In this document: piece by piece, positions 35,240 through 44,572 of the stretch
Numbering within the stretch: position 1 is the stretch's first letter
Layout: each line of letters starts with the position of its first letter
Origin: a virus
Direction: 5' to 3' (one strand)
DNA: 64,000 bases
IMG/VR virus record: IMGVR_UViG_3300042558_004148
Location: 1 to 64,000 of that record
Translations under genes and position numbers: made by a program
Notes under the pieces: model-generated
Told to the model about the DNA's origin: nothing
What the model saw: only the letters and a program-made list of their open reading frames with translations
Database searches by the model: none

Positions 35240-35841
35240 TGTATTCTAATCTTGTTTTGGAATATAGAGATTCCATTGAAATTGGTAAAAACGTATTTAC
35301 CGAGACCGATTTATATTTTTCTGACAATTACTTCTTTTCTAATAAGGAAATAATACAATTTAAACCACCGTTTATACCGGGTACAATATATAATTTTAAT
35401 TACTTAACTGATACCAGGTTAAGTGAGACCAGAAAATTCATAGATAGAAGACCATTGATATTATGTACAAATGTATACCAGAATCCAAGTTCAGGCACGA
35501 TTATAGAAGGAATAGATATTATAACAGTTCCACCCCGCATAAGAATAGATATAATAGGAAATTTTTATGACCAATTCTATTCTCAGGTAGAATCCAATTA
35601 TCTATCATTTCAGACAGGAGGTGCAATTACCCCTGTTAATTTAAAAAAGCCAATATTAGAAAATCTACTAAGGAATACCGGATATAATTTCTCACTGTTC
35701 GGTTTTAAATATAAATTTATAAGAAATCCAAGAATAATATCCAATAAAGATTGGGCTAAAATTCCATATCTTACTGATAGTAACATAGAGGGGTTAAGCT
35801 TACAAACGATATATAAGGAATATCAATCGAAATTAATTTAA
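35239..35841 (+). CDS. Hypothetical virion protein between gp4 and portal
   Basis: A 200-residue beta-rich protein with 'FIPGTIYNFNYLTDTRLS', 'FIDRRPLILC' and 'GIDIITVPPRIRIDI'. A pattern of P-G-x-x-Y-x-F-x-Y then R-x-P-L-I-L followed by G-x-(D/N) recurs in unnamed proteins near head and baseplate genes of T4-like phages. In T4, gene 53 (baseplate wedge) follows gene 4, but I see no convincing gp53 similarity. Structural role inferred from position only. Confidence 0.5.
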   Translation: MYSNLVLEYRDSIEIGKNVFTETDLYFSDNYFFSNKEIIQFKPPFIPGTIYNFNYLTDTRLSETRKFIDRRPLILCTNVYQNPSSGTIIEGIDIITVPPRIRIDIIGNFYDQFYSQVESNYLSFQTGGAITPVNLKKPILENLLRNTGYNFSLFGFKYKFIRNPRIISNKDWAKIPYLTDSNIEGLSLQTIYKEYQSKLI

Positions 35842-35878
35842 TCTTTTGACTAGAATAAAACATATACTTTATAAATAA

Positions 35879-37477
35879 ATGGCAGGTTTTGTAGATAATA
35901 ATGATCCTTCTCAAACTCCGGTAATACAGAGAATTAGAGATTCTGTAAGAAAAATTAGTTCATTTGGTATGAAATACGATGACATGGTCATCCGTAATTC
36001 ACAGGCTGTCGGTGTTACTGAGGCTGCTTTTCTTAATAAGAATAAGTCCAACGTTGAGGATGAAAGCATGCTATGGACTTTAGCGAAGCAGGATATATCA
36101 TCCAGACAATTCATAGGATATTTTGACAAGGATTATAAAGGAAAAAGAGACTATCTTAGAAAATTCTCATTAAACCCTGAAGTTGAATGGGTTCTTGATA
36201 CCATATGTGACGAAGCAATATCTTACGATCCATCAAATTTCTTTGCATATCCTGATTTCATAGATCTTAGCGACGTTAATGAAAAAATCAAGGATGATTT
36301 ATATGACTCGTATAAAAAACTTTACGATGTTTGGGGATTTTCTGATGACATAACAGCTTGGCAATATTTTAGACAATTTATAGTAGATGGATTTCTCTCA
36401 TTTGAAATAATATATGATAATAAAGGTGAAAATATAATCGGATTTAAGGAACTAGATCCAATTACACTTATACCTAGTGTTGAGAAACAAATAGACGGTA
36501 GCTATCTTAGTACATGGACGCAATATCCTCAGGATCCCAAAAGAAAAAGAGTATTATATGATCCGCAGATTATATACATTTCATATGCAAAGGGAAATAG
36601 CATATCAAGAGTTAGCTACATAGAGAGATTAATAAGACCTTATAATATTCTAAGAATTATAGAATATACTAGGGTTATATGGTCAGTCATGAATGCATCG
36701 TTTAAACTTAAGATGACCATTCCAATAGGAAGCAAATCTCAGCAGAAGGGTATGCAAACTCTGGGTGAACTGATGAGCATCTATAAGGAGGATATCCAAT
36801 TGAATGATGATAGTGGCGAGCTTACAGTCGACGGTAGACCTAAAATACAGTTTTATAAAAACTATTTGATGCCTTCCGGTGTTAACGGAACTCCAACCAT
36901 AGAGCCTATAAACACTGAGGGACCAAATCTTAATGATCCACAACCTTTATCATATTTCTTTGACAAATATATTTTAGAATCTAAAGTTCCTCCCTCCAGA
37001 TTTCATAATCCAGACGGCGGAACAACTTCACCATATTCGAATGGTGCGGAAGGGCTTGATAAGGAAGAAATTAGATTTGCCAAATTTATAGATAGACTTA
37101 GATCAGTATTCCAGGAGATATTATTAAAACCTTTATGGATACAAATGGTTAAAAAGCATAAATCACTTGACGATGATTTTATGTTTAAGAGTCAGCTTGG
37201 ATTGGATTATGTTTCCGATAACCCATTCAAGTTAAATCAGGAGATGGATTTAATAAATAAAAGGAAGGAAGCAGTTGTCGCAATGACTGGATTAATGGGT
37301 GATGAGGAAAAACCATATTTTTCTAGTGCATTTCTTATAGAGACTTTTCTTGGAATATCCAAACAGGATATTGATGCAAATAAAGAAGCATTGGAAAGAA
37401 AAGAAAAAGAGAAGAAAAAAGAGGAAGGTAAAAAAGAAGAGGGCGGAGAAGAGGAAGCTCCGGAAGTAACACTATAA
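35879..37477 (+). CDS. Portal protein (gp20-like), copy 1
   Basis: A 532-residue protein, as T4 gp20 (524). Typical segments: 'RDYLRKFSLNPEVEWVLDTI' with 'CDEAI', 'FIVDGFLSFEIIYD', 'GFKELDPITL', 'RVSYIERLIRPYNILRIIEY', and the clip/crown part 'RFAKFIDRLRSVFQEILLKP'. It should form the dodecameric packaging vertex. The C-terminal tail is Lys/Glu-rich and ends in 'EEAPEVTL', identical to the end of the next gene. No exact late box precedes it. Confidence 0.9.
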   Translation: MAGFVDNNDPSQTPVIQRIRDSVRKISSFGMKYDDMVIRNSQAVGVTEAAFLNKNKSNVEDESMLWTLAKQDISSRQFIGYFDKDYKGKRDYLRKFSLNPEVEWVLDTICDEAISYDPSNFFAYPDFIDLSDVNEKIKDDLYDSYKKLYDVWGFSDDITAWQYFRQFIVDGFLSFEIIYDNKGENIIGFKELDPITLIPSVEKQIDGSYLSTWTQYPQDPKRKRVLYDPQIIYISYAKGNSISRVSYIERLIRPYNILRIIEYTRVIWSVMNASFKLKMTIPIGSKSQQKGMQTLGELMSIYKEDIQLNDDSGELTVDGRPKIQFYKNYLMPSGVNGTPTIEPINTEGPNLNDPQPLSYFFDKYILESKVPPSRFHNPDGGTTSPYSNGAEGLDKEEIRFAKFIDRLRSVFQEILLKPLWIQMVKKHKSLDDDFMFKSQLGLDYVSDNPFKLNQEMDLINKRKEAVVAMTGLMGDEEKPYFSSAFLIETFLGISKQDIDANKEALERKEKEKKKEEGKKEEGGEEEAPEVTL

Positions 37478-37481
37478 TAAG

Positions 37482-39098
37482 ATGGCAGGATTTTTAGACT
37501 TTTTAAAACCGAATCAATCAGCTTTAGGTAATATACTAAAGAATCTTGGAAACATATCAAAATTTGGTATGGAGTACGATGATATGGTTGTAAAAAATTC
37601 TCAGGCTATTGGTAAGACTGAGGGATTTTTCTATAATCAGGATGGTAATGGATTTACAGAAAATGATGCTTTCTATTGGACATCATCTTATCAGGACACT
37701 AAGGTAAGAAAATATATTGCATATTTTGACCGTGATTATATTGAGAAAAGAAATTATCTTAGAAAATTTTCACTTAATGGCGAAATAGAGTTCATATTAG
37801 ATACAATAACTGATGAAGCCATAGTATATGATGATAGAAATTATTTTGCTCAGCCTTCGTTCGTAAATCTGGATCTTAAGGATAAAGTAAAGGATAAGAT
37901 ATCAGAACATTATAATAAGATTTATAATGTATTTGGGTTTCAGAACACAATACTAGGATGGCAATATTTTAAGCAGTTTTTAATTGATGGATTTCTTGCA
38001 TTTGAAATAATATATGACAGTAAGGGAAAAAATGTGATAGGATTTAAAGAATTGGATCCAACTTCACTTCAGCCCATAGTCGAAAAGGTAGGGGAAGAGG
38101 AACATAAACAATTTTGGATACAATATCCAAAGAATCCTCAGATGACCAGGAAGTTGACCAACGAGCAGGTAATTTATATTTCTTATGCTAAAGGAAATAT
38201 GATAACTAGAGTTAGCTATGTTGAGAGATTAGTTAGATCATATAATATTCTTAGAATAATGGAAAATTCCAGAATTATATGGAACGTAATGAACTCGTCA
38301 TATAGATTAAAATTCATTATACCTATAGGTACCCAATCACAGCAAAAAGCAATGCAGAATCTTGGTCAATTAATGTCAAACTACAAGGAGGACATTAATA
38401 TCAATGATTCATCTGGTGAATTAACAATAAACGGTAAACCTAAAATTCAATTCTACAAGAATTATTTATTTCCCGAAAAGGATGGACAAAGTCCACAAAT
38501 AGAATCCCTTAATCCTAGTGGTCCTGATTTCAACGTAATGGAAAATGTGGTTTATTTTTTCAATAAGCTTAAAATGGATTCTAAGATACCCTACGCTAGA
38601 TTTGCGTCTAGAAACAGCACTCCTGGGAATTATCAGACAAGCATAGATCAATTGGAGAGAGATGAAATTAGATTCGAGAAGTTTCTGAGAAGACTTAGAT
38701 CAATTTTTCAGGAAATATTAACGAAGCCACTCTATATCCAGATGTGTCTGGATAATCCTGAATTGTCCAGAGATAAGAACTTTAAAGCAAATATAGGACT
38801 TAATTATAATAGGGATAGCGAATTTGAGGAAATGGTCGAGATGACCAATTACACAAAAAGAACCGAATTTATAAATGGTCTTGGCGAGCTCAAAGTTAAG
38901 ATAGGCGAGGAGGAGAAAGGATATTTTGATAAGAACTTTTTAATACAAAGATTCCTTGGTATGAATCCGGATCAAATAAGAATGAACGAGAAGTATAAGG
39001 AAGCTGAAGAAAAATTAGCTGAAAAAGCGGGAGGTGAAAAACCTGCTGAGGGTGAAGCCCCTGCTGAGGGAGAAGAAGCACCGGAAGTAACACTATAA
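37482..39098 (+). CDS. Portal protein (gp20-like), copy 2
   Basis: A 538-residue paralogue starting four bases after copy 1. It keeps 'FGMEYDDMVVKNSQAIG', 'RNYLRKFSLNGEIEFILDTI', 'RVSYVERLVRSYNILRIMEN', 'RFEKFLRRLRSIFQEILTKP' and the final 'EEAPEVTL', and is full length without disruption. The two differ throughout, so the duplication is old and both are probably used. Possible arrangements are a mixed ring, alternative rings, or one copy specialised for initiation of the prohead. Confidence 0.9.
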   Translation: MAGFLDFLKPNQSALGNILKNLGNISKFGMEYDDMVVKNSQAIGKTEGFFYNQDGNGFTENDAFYWTSSYQDTKVRKYIAYFDRDYIEKRNYLRKFSLNGEIEFILDTITDEAIVYDDRNYFAQPSFVNLDLKDKVKDKISEHYNKIYNVFGFQNTILGWQYFKQFLIDGFLAFEIIYDSKGKNVIGFKELDPTSLQPIVEKVGEEEHKQFWIQYPKNPQMTRKLTNEQVIYISYAKGNMITRVSYVERLVRSYNILRIMENSRIIWNVMNSSYRLKFIIPIGTQSQQKAMQNLGQLMSNYKEDININDSSGELTINGKPKIQFYKNYLFPEKDGQSPQIESLNPSGPDFNVMENVVYFFNKLKMDSKIPYARFASRNSTPGNYQTSIDQLERDEIRFEKFLRRLRSIFQEILTKPLYIQMCLDNPELSRDKNFKANIGLNYNRDSEFEEMVEMTNYTKRTEFINGLGELKVKIGEEEKGYFDKNFLIQRFLGMNPDQIRMNEKYKEAEEKLAEKAGGEKPAEGEAPAEGEEAPEVTL

Positions 39099-39126
39099 AT
39101 TATTAATCTTTAATCTTCATTAAATT

Positions 39127-40095
39127 TTGGATTTATTAGATAAATTTAGATCTGTTAGAATATTGATTGTTGGCGATGTGATGCTGGATCATTATGTCCA
39201 TGGTAGCGTTACAAGAATCTCACCGGAGGCACCTGTCCCTATATTGGATGTAATACGCTCTGAATATTATTTGGGCGGATCTGGTAATATTTTACGTAAT
39301 ATAAAATCGATGGGAGGTAATGCTGATATAATTACTACGGTTGGCGATGATATTCACGGAAATACTATAAAAAATCTAGTAGCTGAATACAGCGACAATT
39401 CATTTATTTTTGAAGATTCTACCAGAAGAACAACACTAAAATCAAGATACATTTCAGGATCAAATCATCAATTATTTAGAGTCGATGACGAAAACCGTAA
39501 TTATATTGACTCGTTAACAGAAGAAATTATAATTTCTAGATTTAACGAGATGTACATTAATTATGATTGCGTTTTAATTGAGGATTATAATAAAGGTCTT
39601 TTGACACCAGCTATGATATCTAATATAATATCAAAATGTAATATTTCTGGTATTCCAGCTATAGCAGACCCCAAGATTTTAAATATTCCTAGTTATTCAG
39701 GTTGTAGCTTACTCAAGCCAAATCTATCTGAATTTTCTAACATGACTGGATTTAATGGTTCTAATTTGGATCTAATTAGTATAGAGCAGCATGCTAGGAA
39801 ATTTATATCCGATAATGATATTGATTCAATATTGGTAACCTTATCAGAAAGAGGATTAATCTATATCAACAAGGATGAATCCGTTTATGATCCTGGATAT
39901 CCAATGGATGTATATGATGTTTCGGGAGCGGGAGACACTGTTATATCGATTTTATCATTATGCATGGTAAGTAATATAGGGATCAGGGAATCATTATCGA
40001 TTTGTAATATAGCTGCTTCCATAGCTTGTTCTAAATCAGGAACTGTTGCTGTCGATATTAATGATATTTTAAATTCAAAATTTTATACATTCTAA
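39127..40095 (+). CDS. PfkB-family heptose 7-phosphate kinase (HldA/HldE-N-like)
   Basis: A 322-residue protein. 'RILIVGDVMLDHYVHGSVTR' followed by 'ISPEAPVPIL' and 'YYLGGSGNILRNIKSMGG' is the signature of D-glycero-beta-D-manno-heptose-7-phosphate kinases. 'DVSGAGDT' holds the catalytic Asp270. In bacteria the enzyme makes heptose-1,7-bisphosphate on the way to ADP-heptose, the donor of GT9 and BAHT heptosyltransferases. This matches the heptosyltransferase-type genes at 7568-13473. The C-terminal nucleotidyltransferase domain of HldE is absent. The TTG at 39127 gives the usual short N-terminus; no ATG lies before the GDVMLD strand. Confidence 0.85.
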   Translation: MDLLDKFRSVRILIVGDVMLDHYVHGSVTRISPEAPVPILDVIRSEYYLGGSGNILRNIKSMGGNADIITTVGDDIHGNTIKNLVAEYSDNSFIFEDSTRRTTLKSRYISGSNHQLFRVDDENRNYIDSLTEEIIISRFNEMYINYDCVLIEDYNKGLLTPAMISNIISKCNISGIPAIADPKILNIPSYSGCSLLKPNLSEFSNMTGFNGSNLDLISIEQHARKFISDNDIDSILVTLSERGLIYINKDESVYDPGYPMDVYDVSGAGDTVISILSLCMVSNIGIRESLSICNIAASIACSKSGTVAVDINDILNSKFYTF

Positions 40096-40099
40096 TTTT

Positions 40100-40127
40100 T
40101 TTGATTCGTATATTTTTTCTATATTTG
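40100..40127 (+). promoter_or_regulatory. Bacteroidota-type promoter before the DNA ligase gene
   Basis: TTTG at 40100-40103 and TATATTTG at 40120-40127 (16-base spacer) match the -33 TTTG / -7 TAnnTTTG consensus. The ATG follows at 40144. Confidence 0.62.
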
Positions 40128-40143
40128 TGAAAAAATAAATAAG

Positions 40144-41475
40144 ATGATAAAGGAAATTAGAATTTTTTGTAGTTTAGAAAAAATGACCGGCAACGGATCT
40201 CAAAAATCTAAGCAAGATCTCATAAGGGAATCAATGAATGATAGAATGGAATACATTCTTGATGTTTGCTTCAACCCATTTGTTACTACAAAGCTACATA
40301 GGATAGGATTTAACGCTGTATTATCCGAACCTAATGAAAATCTATGGAACGATTTTAAAAGCCTTGTAGAGGACTTAAAAAAAGCTCCAGCTGCTAACGA
40401 TCTTTTAAGGGAGAGAGCTCAATTATTAATATCTACCAGGATTTCGGATAATCAGGAGGAGGATCTGGAACTTAGAACGATATTGATGAAGATCATTACC
40501 AAAAGAATGAATATTGGGATTGGAGCAAAATTAATCAATAAAGCTGTGGGGAAGGAATTAGTACCTGATCCTTCATTAATGCTAGCAACCGACGATGAGA
40601 AGGTAATGGCTTCTTGGGATTCTGTTTACTGTGAAGAAAAATATGACGGAGTCCGTGTTATAGCTCTATATAAGGATGGCGAATTTTCATATTTCACTAG
40701 AGCATTTAACGAACTGGATTCCTGTTATTTCCCTGCTATAACATTCGCATTAAAAACAGCTATTATAAATAGCGGAATAATGGGTGATTGGTTTTTTGAT
40801 GGTGAGTTAACTGATCTTAATAGAAAATCAGTTAGCGGAAAAGTTACTCAAATACTTAGAGGCACCGCTAATAGTAATATTGAGGAGGGATTCCTATTCA
40901 ATGTTTTTGATTTTGAAGAGCACTCAACTCTTTCCCATGGTTCTGGTGTAATTGATTACCTAACCAGAAGAGATACGCTGGAGAAAATATTATCATATGT
41001 TCCGGAAGATTCCCCTGTAAAATTAGCACAATTATGGAAACTAGATTCTGTTTCCGAAGTTACTAAAATCTATAATGATATAGTAGCACTTGGCGGGGAA
41101 GGCGTTATATGTAAATCAAATTCGGTCTATGAATGTAAGAGATCCAAGACATGGATTAAGATAAAGGAAGTTAATGAATGTGATCTTGAGATTTGTGGAT
41201 GGTATCCTGGTGAAGGAAAAAGAGAGGGTCTTATAGGAGGATTTATATGCACAGATAAATCCAAGACATTAAATGTTAAAGTTGGTTCAGGATTTAGCGA
41301 CGATGATCTTAAATTATTTAGCACCAATCCAGATTCTTATATAGGGAAAATAATTGCTGTTCAATACAATGTTGTTATAACGGATAAGCATGATAATAGA
41401 TCATTATTCCTTCCTAGACTTGTTGAAGTTAGATATGATAAAAATGAATCTGACGATCTTTCCTCGAAATTTTAA
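40144..41475 (+). CDS. ATP-dependent DNA ligase (gp30-like)
   Basis: A 443-residue protein with the nucleotidyltransferase motifs of ATP-dependent ligases: motif I 'CEEKYDGVRV' with the adenylated Lys166, motif III 'WFFDGELTD', motif IV 'GGEGVICK', motif V 'SKTWIKIK', followed by an OB-fold part ('RLVEVRYD'). The helical N-terminal 130 residues resemble the DNA-binding domain of T4 ligase (487 aa). It seals nicks in replication and repair. First gene of a replication cluster behind a host-type promoter. Confidence 0.93.
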   Translation: MIKEIRIFCSLEKMTGNGSQKSKQDLIRESMNDRMEYILDVCFNPFVTTKLHRIGFNAVLSEPNENLWNDFKSLVEDLKKAPAANDLLRERAQLLISTRISDNQEEDLELRTILMKIITKRMNIGIGAKLINKAVGKELVPDPSLMLATDDEKVMASWDSVYCEEKYDGVRVIALYKDGEFSYFTRAFNELDSCYFPAITFALKTAIINSGIMGDWFFDGELTDLNRKSVSGKVTQILRGTANSNIEEGFLFNVFDFEEHSTLSHGSGVIDYLTRRDTLEKILSYVPEDSPVKLAQLWKLDSVSEVTKIYNDIVALGGEGVICKSNSVYECKRSKTWIKIKEVNECDLEICGWYPGEGKREGLIGGFICTDKSKTLNVKVGSGFSDDDLKLFSTNPDSYIGKIIAVQYNVVITDKHDNRSLFLPRLVEVRYDKNESDDLSSKF

Positions 41476-41508
41476 GAAACAACTTACCCAATTAGCGATA
41501 AAAATAGT

Positions 41509-42453
41509 ATGATAAAAGAATTATTGACAGAAAAACTTAGACCGAAAGAACTAAGACATATGATTCTGCCTTCCAGAATCTCTAAGATATTTGAGAATGG
41601 CCTTGGACATAATGTATTATTAAGCGGACCTCCCGGCTGTGGAAAAACAACATTAGCTAAAATATTAGCTTCACCGTATCCTAGCCTATTTATAAATGTT
41701 TCGGATGAGAGCTCAGTTGAAACTATTAGAGTTAAGATAACTGATTTTTGCTCAACCATCTCGGTAATGGACGGTAAATCATCTAAGAAAATAGTAATCT
41801 TAGATGAGTTCGATGGTGCATCGGACCAATTCTATAAAGCACTTAGAGGAACTATAGAAAAGTTTGCTACAAATACAAGATTTGTTGCTACCTGTAACTA
41901 TATAAATAAGGTTCCCGATGCTATACAGAGTAGATTTGAAGTAATTGATTTCAACCCGGTAACTACTGAGGAGGATGATGCATTAAAGCAAGAATGGAGA
42001 AAAAGAGTTAATCTTATATTATCCAAGCTTAATATATCAATTGACGAAGATTCAATATTGGAATTTCAGAAAAATTATTATCCTGACTTTAGATCAGCAT
42101 TAAACAAAATACAAACATGGACTCTGGAAGGTGTTACTGTTGTAGATTCTGCAAAGATAAAAGAATTTGGATGGTCTTATGAGGAATTATATTCTCTTAT
42201 TGTTACTTCAAAGGATCCAGTTAAGAATTATCAGGCTATAGTGGGAGAATATCAAGGCAAGGTTGACGAGGTTATGTCAGCCTTAGGTGAGGAGTTTATT
42301 GATTGGATAATAAACAATAAGCCGGATCTTATTAAGATAATTCCCGCGGTGGTGGTATTGGTTGCTGAGCATCAGGCTCAAAGAATACAAGTCATAGATC
42401 CTATGGTATCCCTTCTTTCACTAGTATTTCAGATACAAAAATTAGTTGCGTAA
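41509..42453 (+). CDS. Sliding clamp loader large subunit (gp44-like)
   Basis: A 314-residue AAA+ ATPase, as T4 gp44 (319). Walker A GPPGCGKT at residues 40-47, Walker B 'VILDEFD' with D99-E100, sensor 1 'ATCNY', and the arginine-finger-type 'SRF' in 'IQSRFEVIDF'. With a small subunit it loads the sliding clamp for DNA polymerase, and for late transcription in T4. It directly abuts the guanylate kinase gene (stop 42453, start 42454). Confidence 0.92.
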   Translation: MIKELLTEKLRPKELRHMILPSRISKIFENGLGHNVLLSGPPGCGKTTLAKILASPYPSLFINVSDESSVETIRVKITDFCSTISVMDGKSSKKIVILDEFDGASDQFYKALRGTIEKFATNTRFVATCNYINKVPDAIQSRFEVIDFNPVTTEEDDALKQEWRKRVNLILSKLNISIDEDSILEFQKNYYPDFRSALNKIQTWTLEGVTVVDSAKIKEFGWSYEELYSLIVTSKDPVKNYQAIVGEYQGKVDEVMSALGEEFIDWIINNKPDLIKIIPAVVVLVAEHQAQRIQVIDPMVSLLSLVFQIQKLVA

Positions 42454-42999
42454 ATGGAGAAGAAAAGAGTTATATTGGTAGGAAAGGGTGGATCTGGTAA
42501 GGATCATGCTAGAAAAGTATTGGAAGATATGGGATTTAGATATTGTGTATCACACACCACGAGACCTCCAAGAGATGGTGAGGTTGATGGGAAGGATTAC
42601 CATTTCATATCAAGAGATTCTGCTGCACATCAATTCGCAGCTAAGGGTCTTTTTTATGAGTATGTGATATTCAATGGATGGGTGTATGGAACTTCACGGG
42701 ATGAATTTGATACTGCTGATCTTTTCATAATGACCCCTTCAGGTATATCGAAGATAGAACCGGAGGACAGGAAAGAATCATTCATAATCTACCTTGATAT
42801 TCAGGAGGATGTAAGGAAAGAAAGATTATCCGGAAGAAGAGATGCTGATGATGTCTCAAGGAGATTGGATGCCGATGACCTGGATTTTGCTGAGTTTAAT
42901 GATTTCGATTTTAGAGTTATAGACCCATTGTTTGATATAAAATCAACTTGGGAGAAAATAAAGGTGGAGTATTCCATTAAAATAAAGGATAAGCTATGA
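42454..42999 (+). CDS. Guanylate kinase-like (d)NMP kinase
   Basis: A 181-residue protein. The P-loop is 'GKGGSGKDHA' near residue 9, and 'SHTTRPPRDGEVDGKDYHFI' is the guanylate kinase GMP-binding signature. 'EYVIFNGWVYGT' matches the family's E-(Y/H)-x-x-x-G-x-x-Y-G-T segment. It would phosphorylate (d)GMP, the role of the unrelated T4 gp1 dNMP kinase. It overlaps the next gene by four bases (ATGA type). Confidence 0.87.
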   Translation: MEKKRVILVGKGGSGKDHARKVLEDMGFRYCVSHTTRPPRDGEVDGKDYHFISRDSAAHQFAAKGLFYEYVIFNGWVYGTSRDEFDTADLFIMTPSGISKIEPEDRKESFIIYLDIQEDVRKERLSGRRDADDVSRRLDADDLDFAEFNDFDFRVIDPLFDIKSTWEKIKVEYSIKIKDKL

Positions 43000-44135
43000 T
43001 TAATATATTGGTTGACGGGAATTACATATTCCATAAGACGTTTGGCGTTTTTGGAGGATACGGGAAAGCTGATCCTGGTAAGATATTAAAATCTAAAAGC
43101 GAGCAAGGTGCTTTTATCAGGAAAGTTTCTACTGATTTGTGTTCCTCTCTTAAACTTTTGCCAACTGGTGGGAGAATGATATTTACTACTGATAGTAGGA
43201 GCTGGAGAAAAGACGTTGAGATAGAAGATGGTGGATATAAATCAGGTAGGGTCAGAGATGATGAAACTGATTGGACTATATTTTTTGAACTCATGAAATC
43301 TTTTGGAGATCATATGGAGAAGATGGGATTTATTTTTTCCAGAGTTGATGGTGCAGAGGGTGACGATCTTTTAATGTATTGGAGTAATTATTTCAATGGT
43401 AATGGTGAAAATTGTATTATTATAACAGGTGATAAAGATTTACATCAGTTATCTAGAAATACTGACAGCTCATGGACAGCAGTATGGAATAACAATTCTA
43501 AGAAAAATGTTCTATCGGTTCCCCAGGGATGGAAAGAATCTTGGCTAAATAGGGACGAGAGTGTTAGTATATTTAACATGGCTTCTGCTATTTCGCCTGA
43601 AAAAGAATCATTTAAGGTTTTTCTGAAGAAGGTTGAAATAGAGGAAATTGATAGTGACTTCTTCATATTGAATAAAGTGCTGGTTGGTGATAAGGGGGAT
43701 TCAGTACCTAGTGTCTGGGAAACTCTTAGCGGTACAAGAACTATGGGATTTACTCCTAAGAAAGCTGAATCGGTTCATGAGGCATTCAAATCCTCTGAAT
43801 GGAAATCTTTGGATTTTAAACAGATGCTAGATTCTGCAGATTTTCTGGATTGGCTAGCTGGAATGGTTCTAAGATCATCGAAATCTGTCGATAGCTCGGA
43901 TAATAGGAAAAAAGTAAAAGCAAACATTGAGAGAAATTTTAAACTTATGTGGCTTAATCAGTTAATGATACCTGATTTTGTTGCCTCTGGTTGTAATTTG
44001 GAAATAGAAAGAGGTATATCCCTACTTAGAAAACCAATAACACTAGACAGGATAAAGATATTAGAGGGAACCGAGTGGATTACCTCTGGTTACCAACCTA
44101 AAGGTTTTGATCCATTTGAACATATACTGGACTAA
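42996..44135 (+). CDS. 5'-3' exonuclease / flap endonuclease (T4 RNase H-like)
   Basis: A 379-residue FEN-family protein. 'INILVDGNYIFHKTF' (first metal Asp), 'DDETDWTIF', 'DGAEGDDLLMYW' and 'ITGDKDLHQL' are the acidic metal-binding motifs, and 'LVGDKGDSVPSV' is the helix-hairpin-helix entry. T4 RNase H has 305 residues. It removes RNA primers and flaps of lagging-strand fragments. Its place beside ligase and clamp loader agrees. Confidence 0.88.
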   Translation: MINILVDGNYIFHKTFGVFGGYGKADPGKILKSKSEQGAFIRKVSTDLCSSLKLLPTGGRMIFTTDSRSWRKDVEIEDGGYKSGRVRDDETDWTIFFELMKSFGDHMEKMGFIFSRVDGAEGDDLLMYWSNYFNGNGENCIIITGDKDLHQLSRNTDSSWTAVWNNNSKKNVLSVPQGWKESWLNRDESVSIFNMASAISPEKESFKVFLKKVEIEEIDSDFFILNKVLVGDKGDSVPSVWETLSGTRTMGFTPKKAESVHEAFKSSEWKSLDFKQMLDSADFLDWLAGMVLRSSKSVDSSDNRKKVKANIERNFKLMWLNQLMIPDFVASGCNLEIERGISLLRKPITLDRIKILEGTEWITSGYQPKGFDPFEHILD

Positions 44136-44137
44136 CT

Positions 44138-44560
44138 ATGCAGCTTTTTGATATAATAAAGAATATATTTTCCACCAATAATAAAACGTGGGATCAAGTG
44201 GGTAGAATAGATAAGTCTAGAAATTTTTTCATGATTAATCGGATTATGGCTATTCAATTTCCGGTACAGGCAAACCAATTTAATAGAATGCGTATAGTAC
44301 CTGGTCCTGTAGTAGATTGGTGGAGAAGTACATTGTCTGGCAGATATTCGAAACCACCTAATTGGATATACACAAAAACAAAAAAGATATCATCTGAAGA
44401 TAAAATAAAGGAAACTAAGAATTTTGACCAGGTAGAGATCTTTATAAGGGAAAAATATTCTGTTTCAAAGAGGGAACTTTCCGATATAAAAAACTTTTAC
44501 CCTGATAGATATAATAAATGGATATCCGATGTTGCTGATCAGCTAGGTATTCAAAAATAA
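44138..44560 (+). CDS. Possible clamp loader small subunit (gp62-like) or unknown replication protein
   Basis: A 140-residue helical protein. 'NFFMINRIMAIQFPVQANQF' then 'RIVPGPVVDWWRSTL' and a C-terminal helical stretch 'FDQVEIFIREKYSVSKRELS'. The last stretch faintly resembles the T4 gp62 C-terminal part ('STEVLIIKLLAKRYQV'). Context (two genes from gp44, two bases after the flap nuclease) supports a replication role. Assignment to gp62 is tentative. Confidence 0.5.
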   Translation: MQLFDIIKNIFSTNNKTWDQVGRIDKSRNFFMINRIMAIQFPVQANQFNRMRIVPGPVVDWWRSTLSGRYSKPPNWIYTKTKKISSEDKIKETKNFDQVEIFIREKYSVSKRELSDIKNFYPDRYNKWISDVADQLGIQK

Positions 44561-44572
44561 GATATATAAGAG

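Noticed and set aside
35846-35870. Promoter before portal copy 1 (TTGACT ... TATACT)
   Set aside because: Spacing between the two elements is only about 11 bases and no GATATATA is present. Not supported.
39127-40095. Ribokinase or fructokinase assignment
   Set aside because: The 'GDVMLDHY' and 'ISPEAPVPIL' strands are specific to the heptose-phosphate kinase branch of the PfkB family.
44561-44568. GATATATA as a late promoter
   Set aside because: It lies only five bases before the ATG at 44573, which leaves no room for a start site upstream of that gene. It may be chance in AT-rich DNA.
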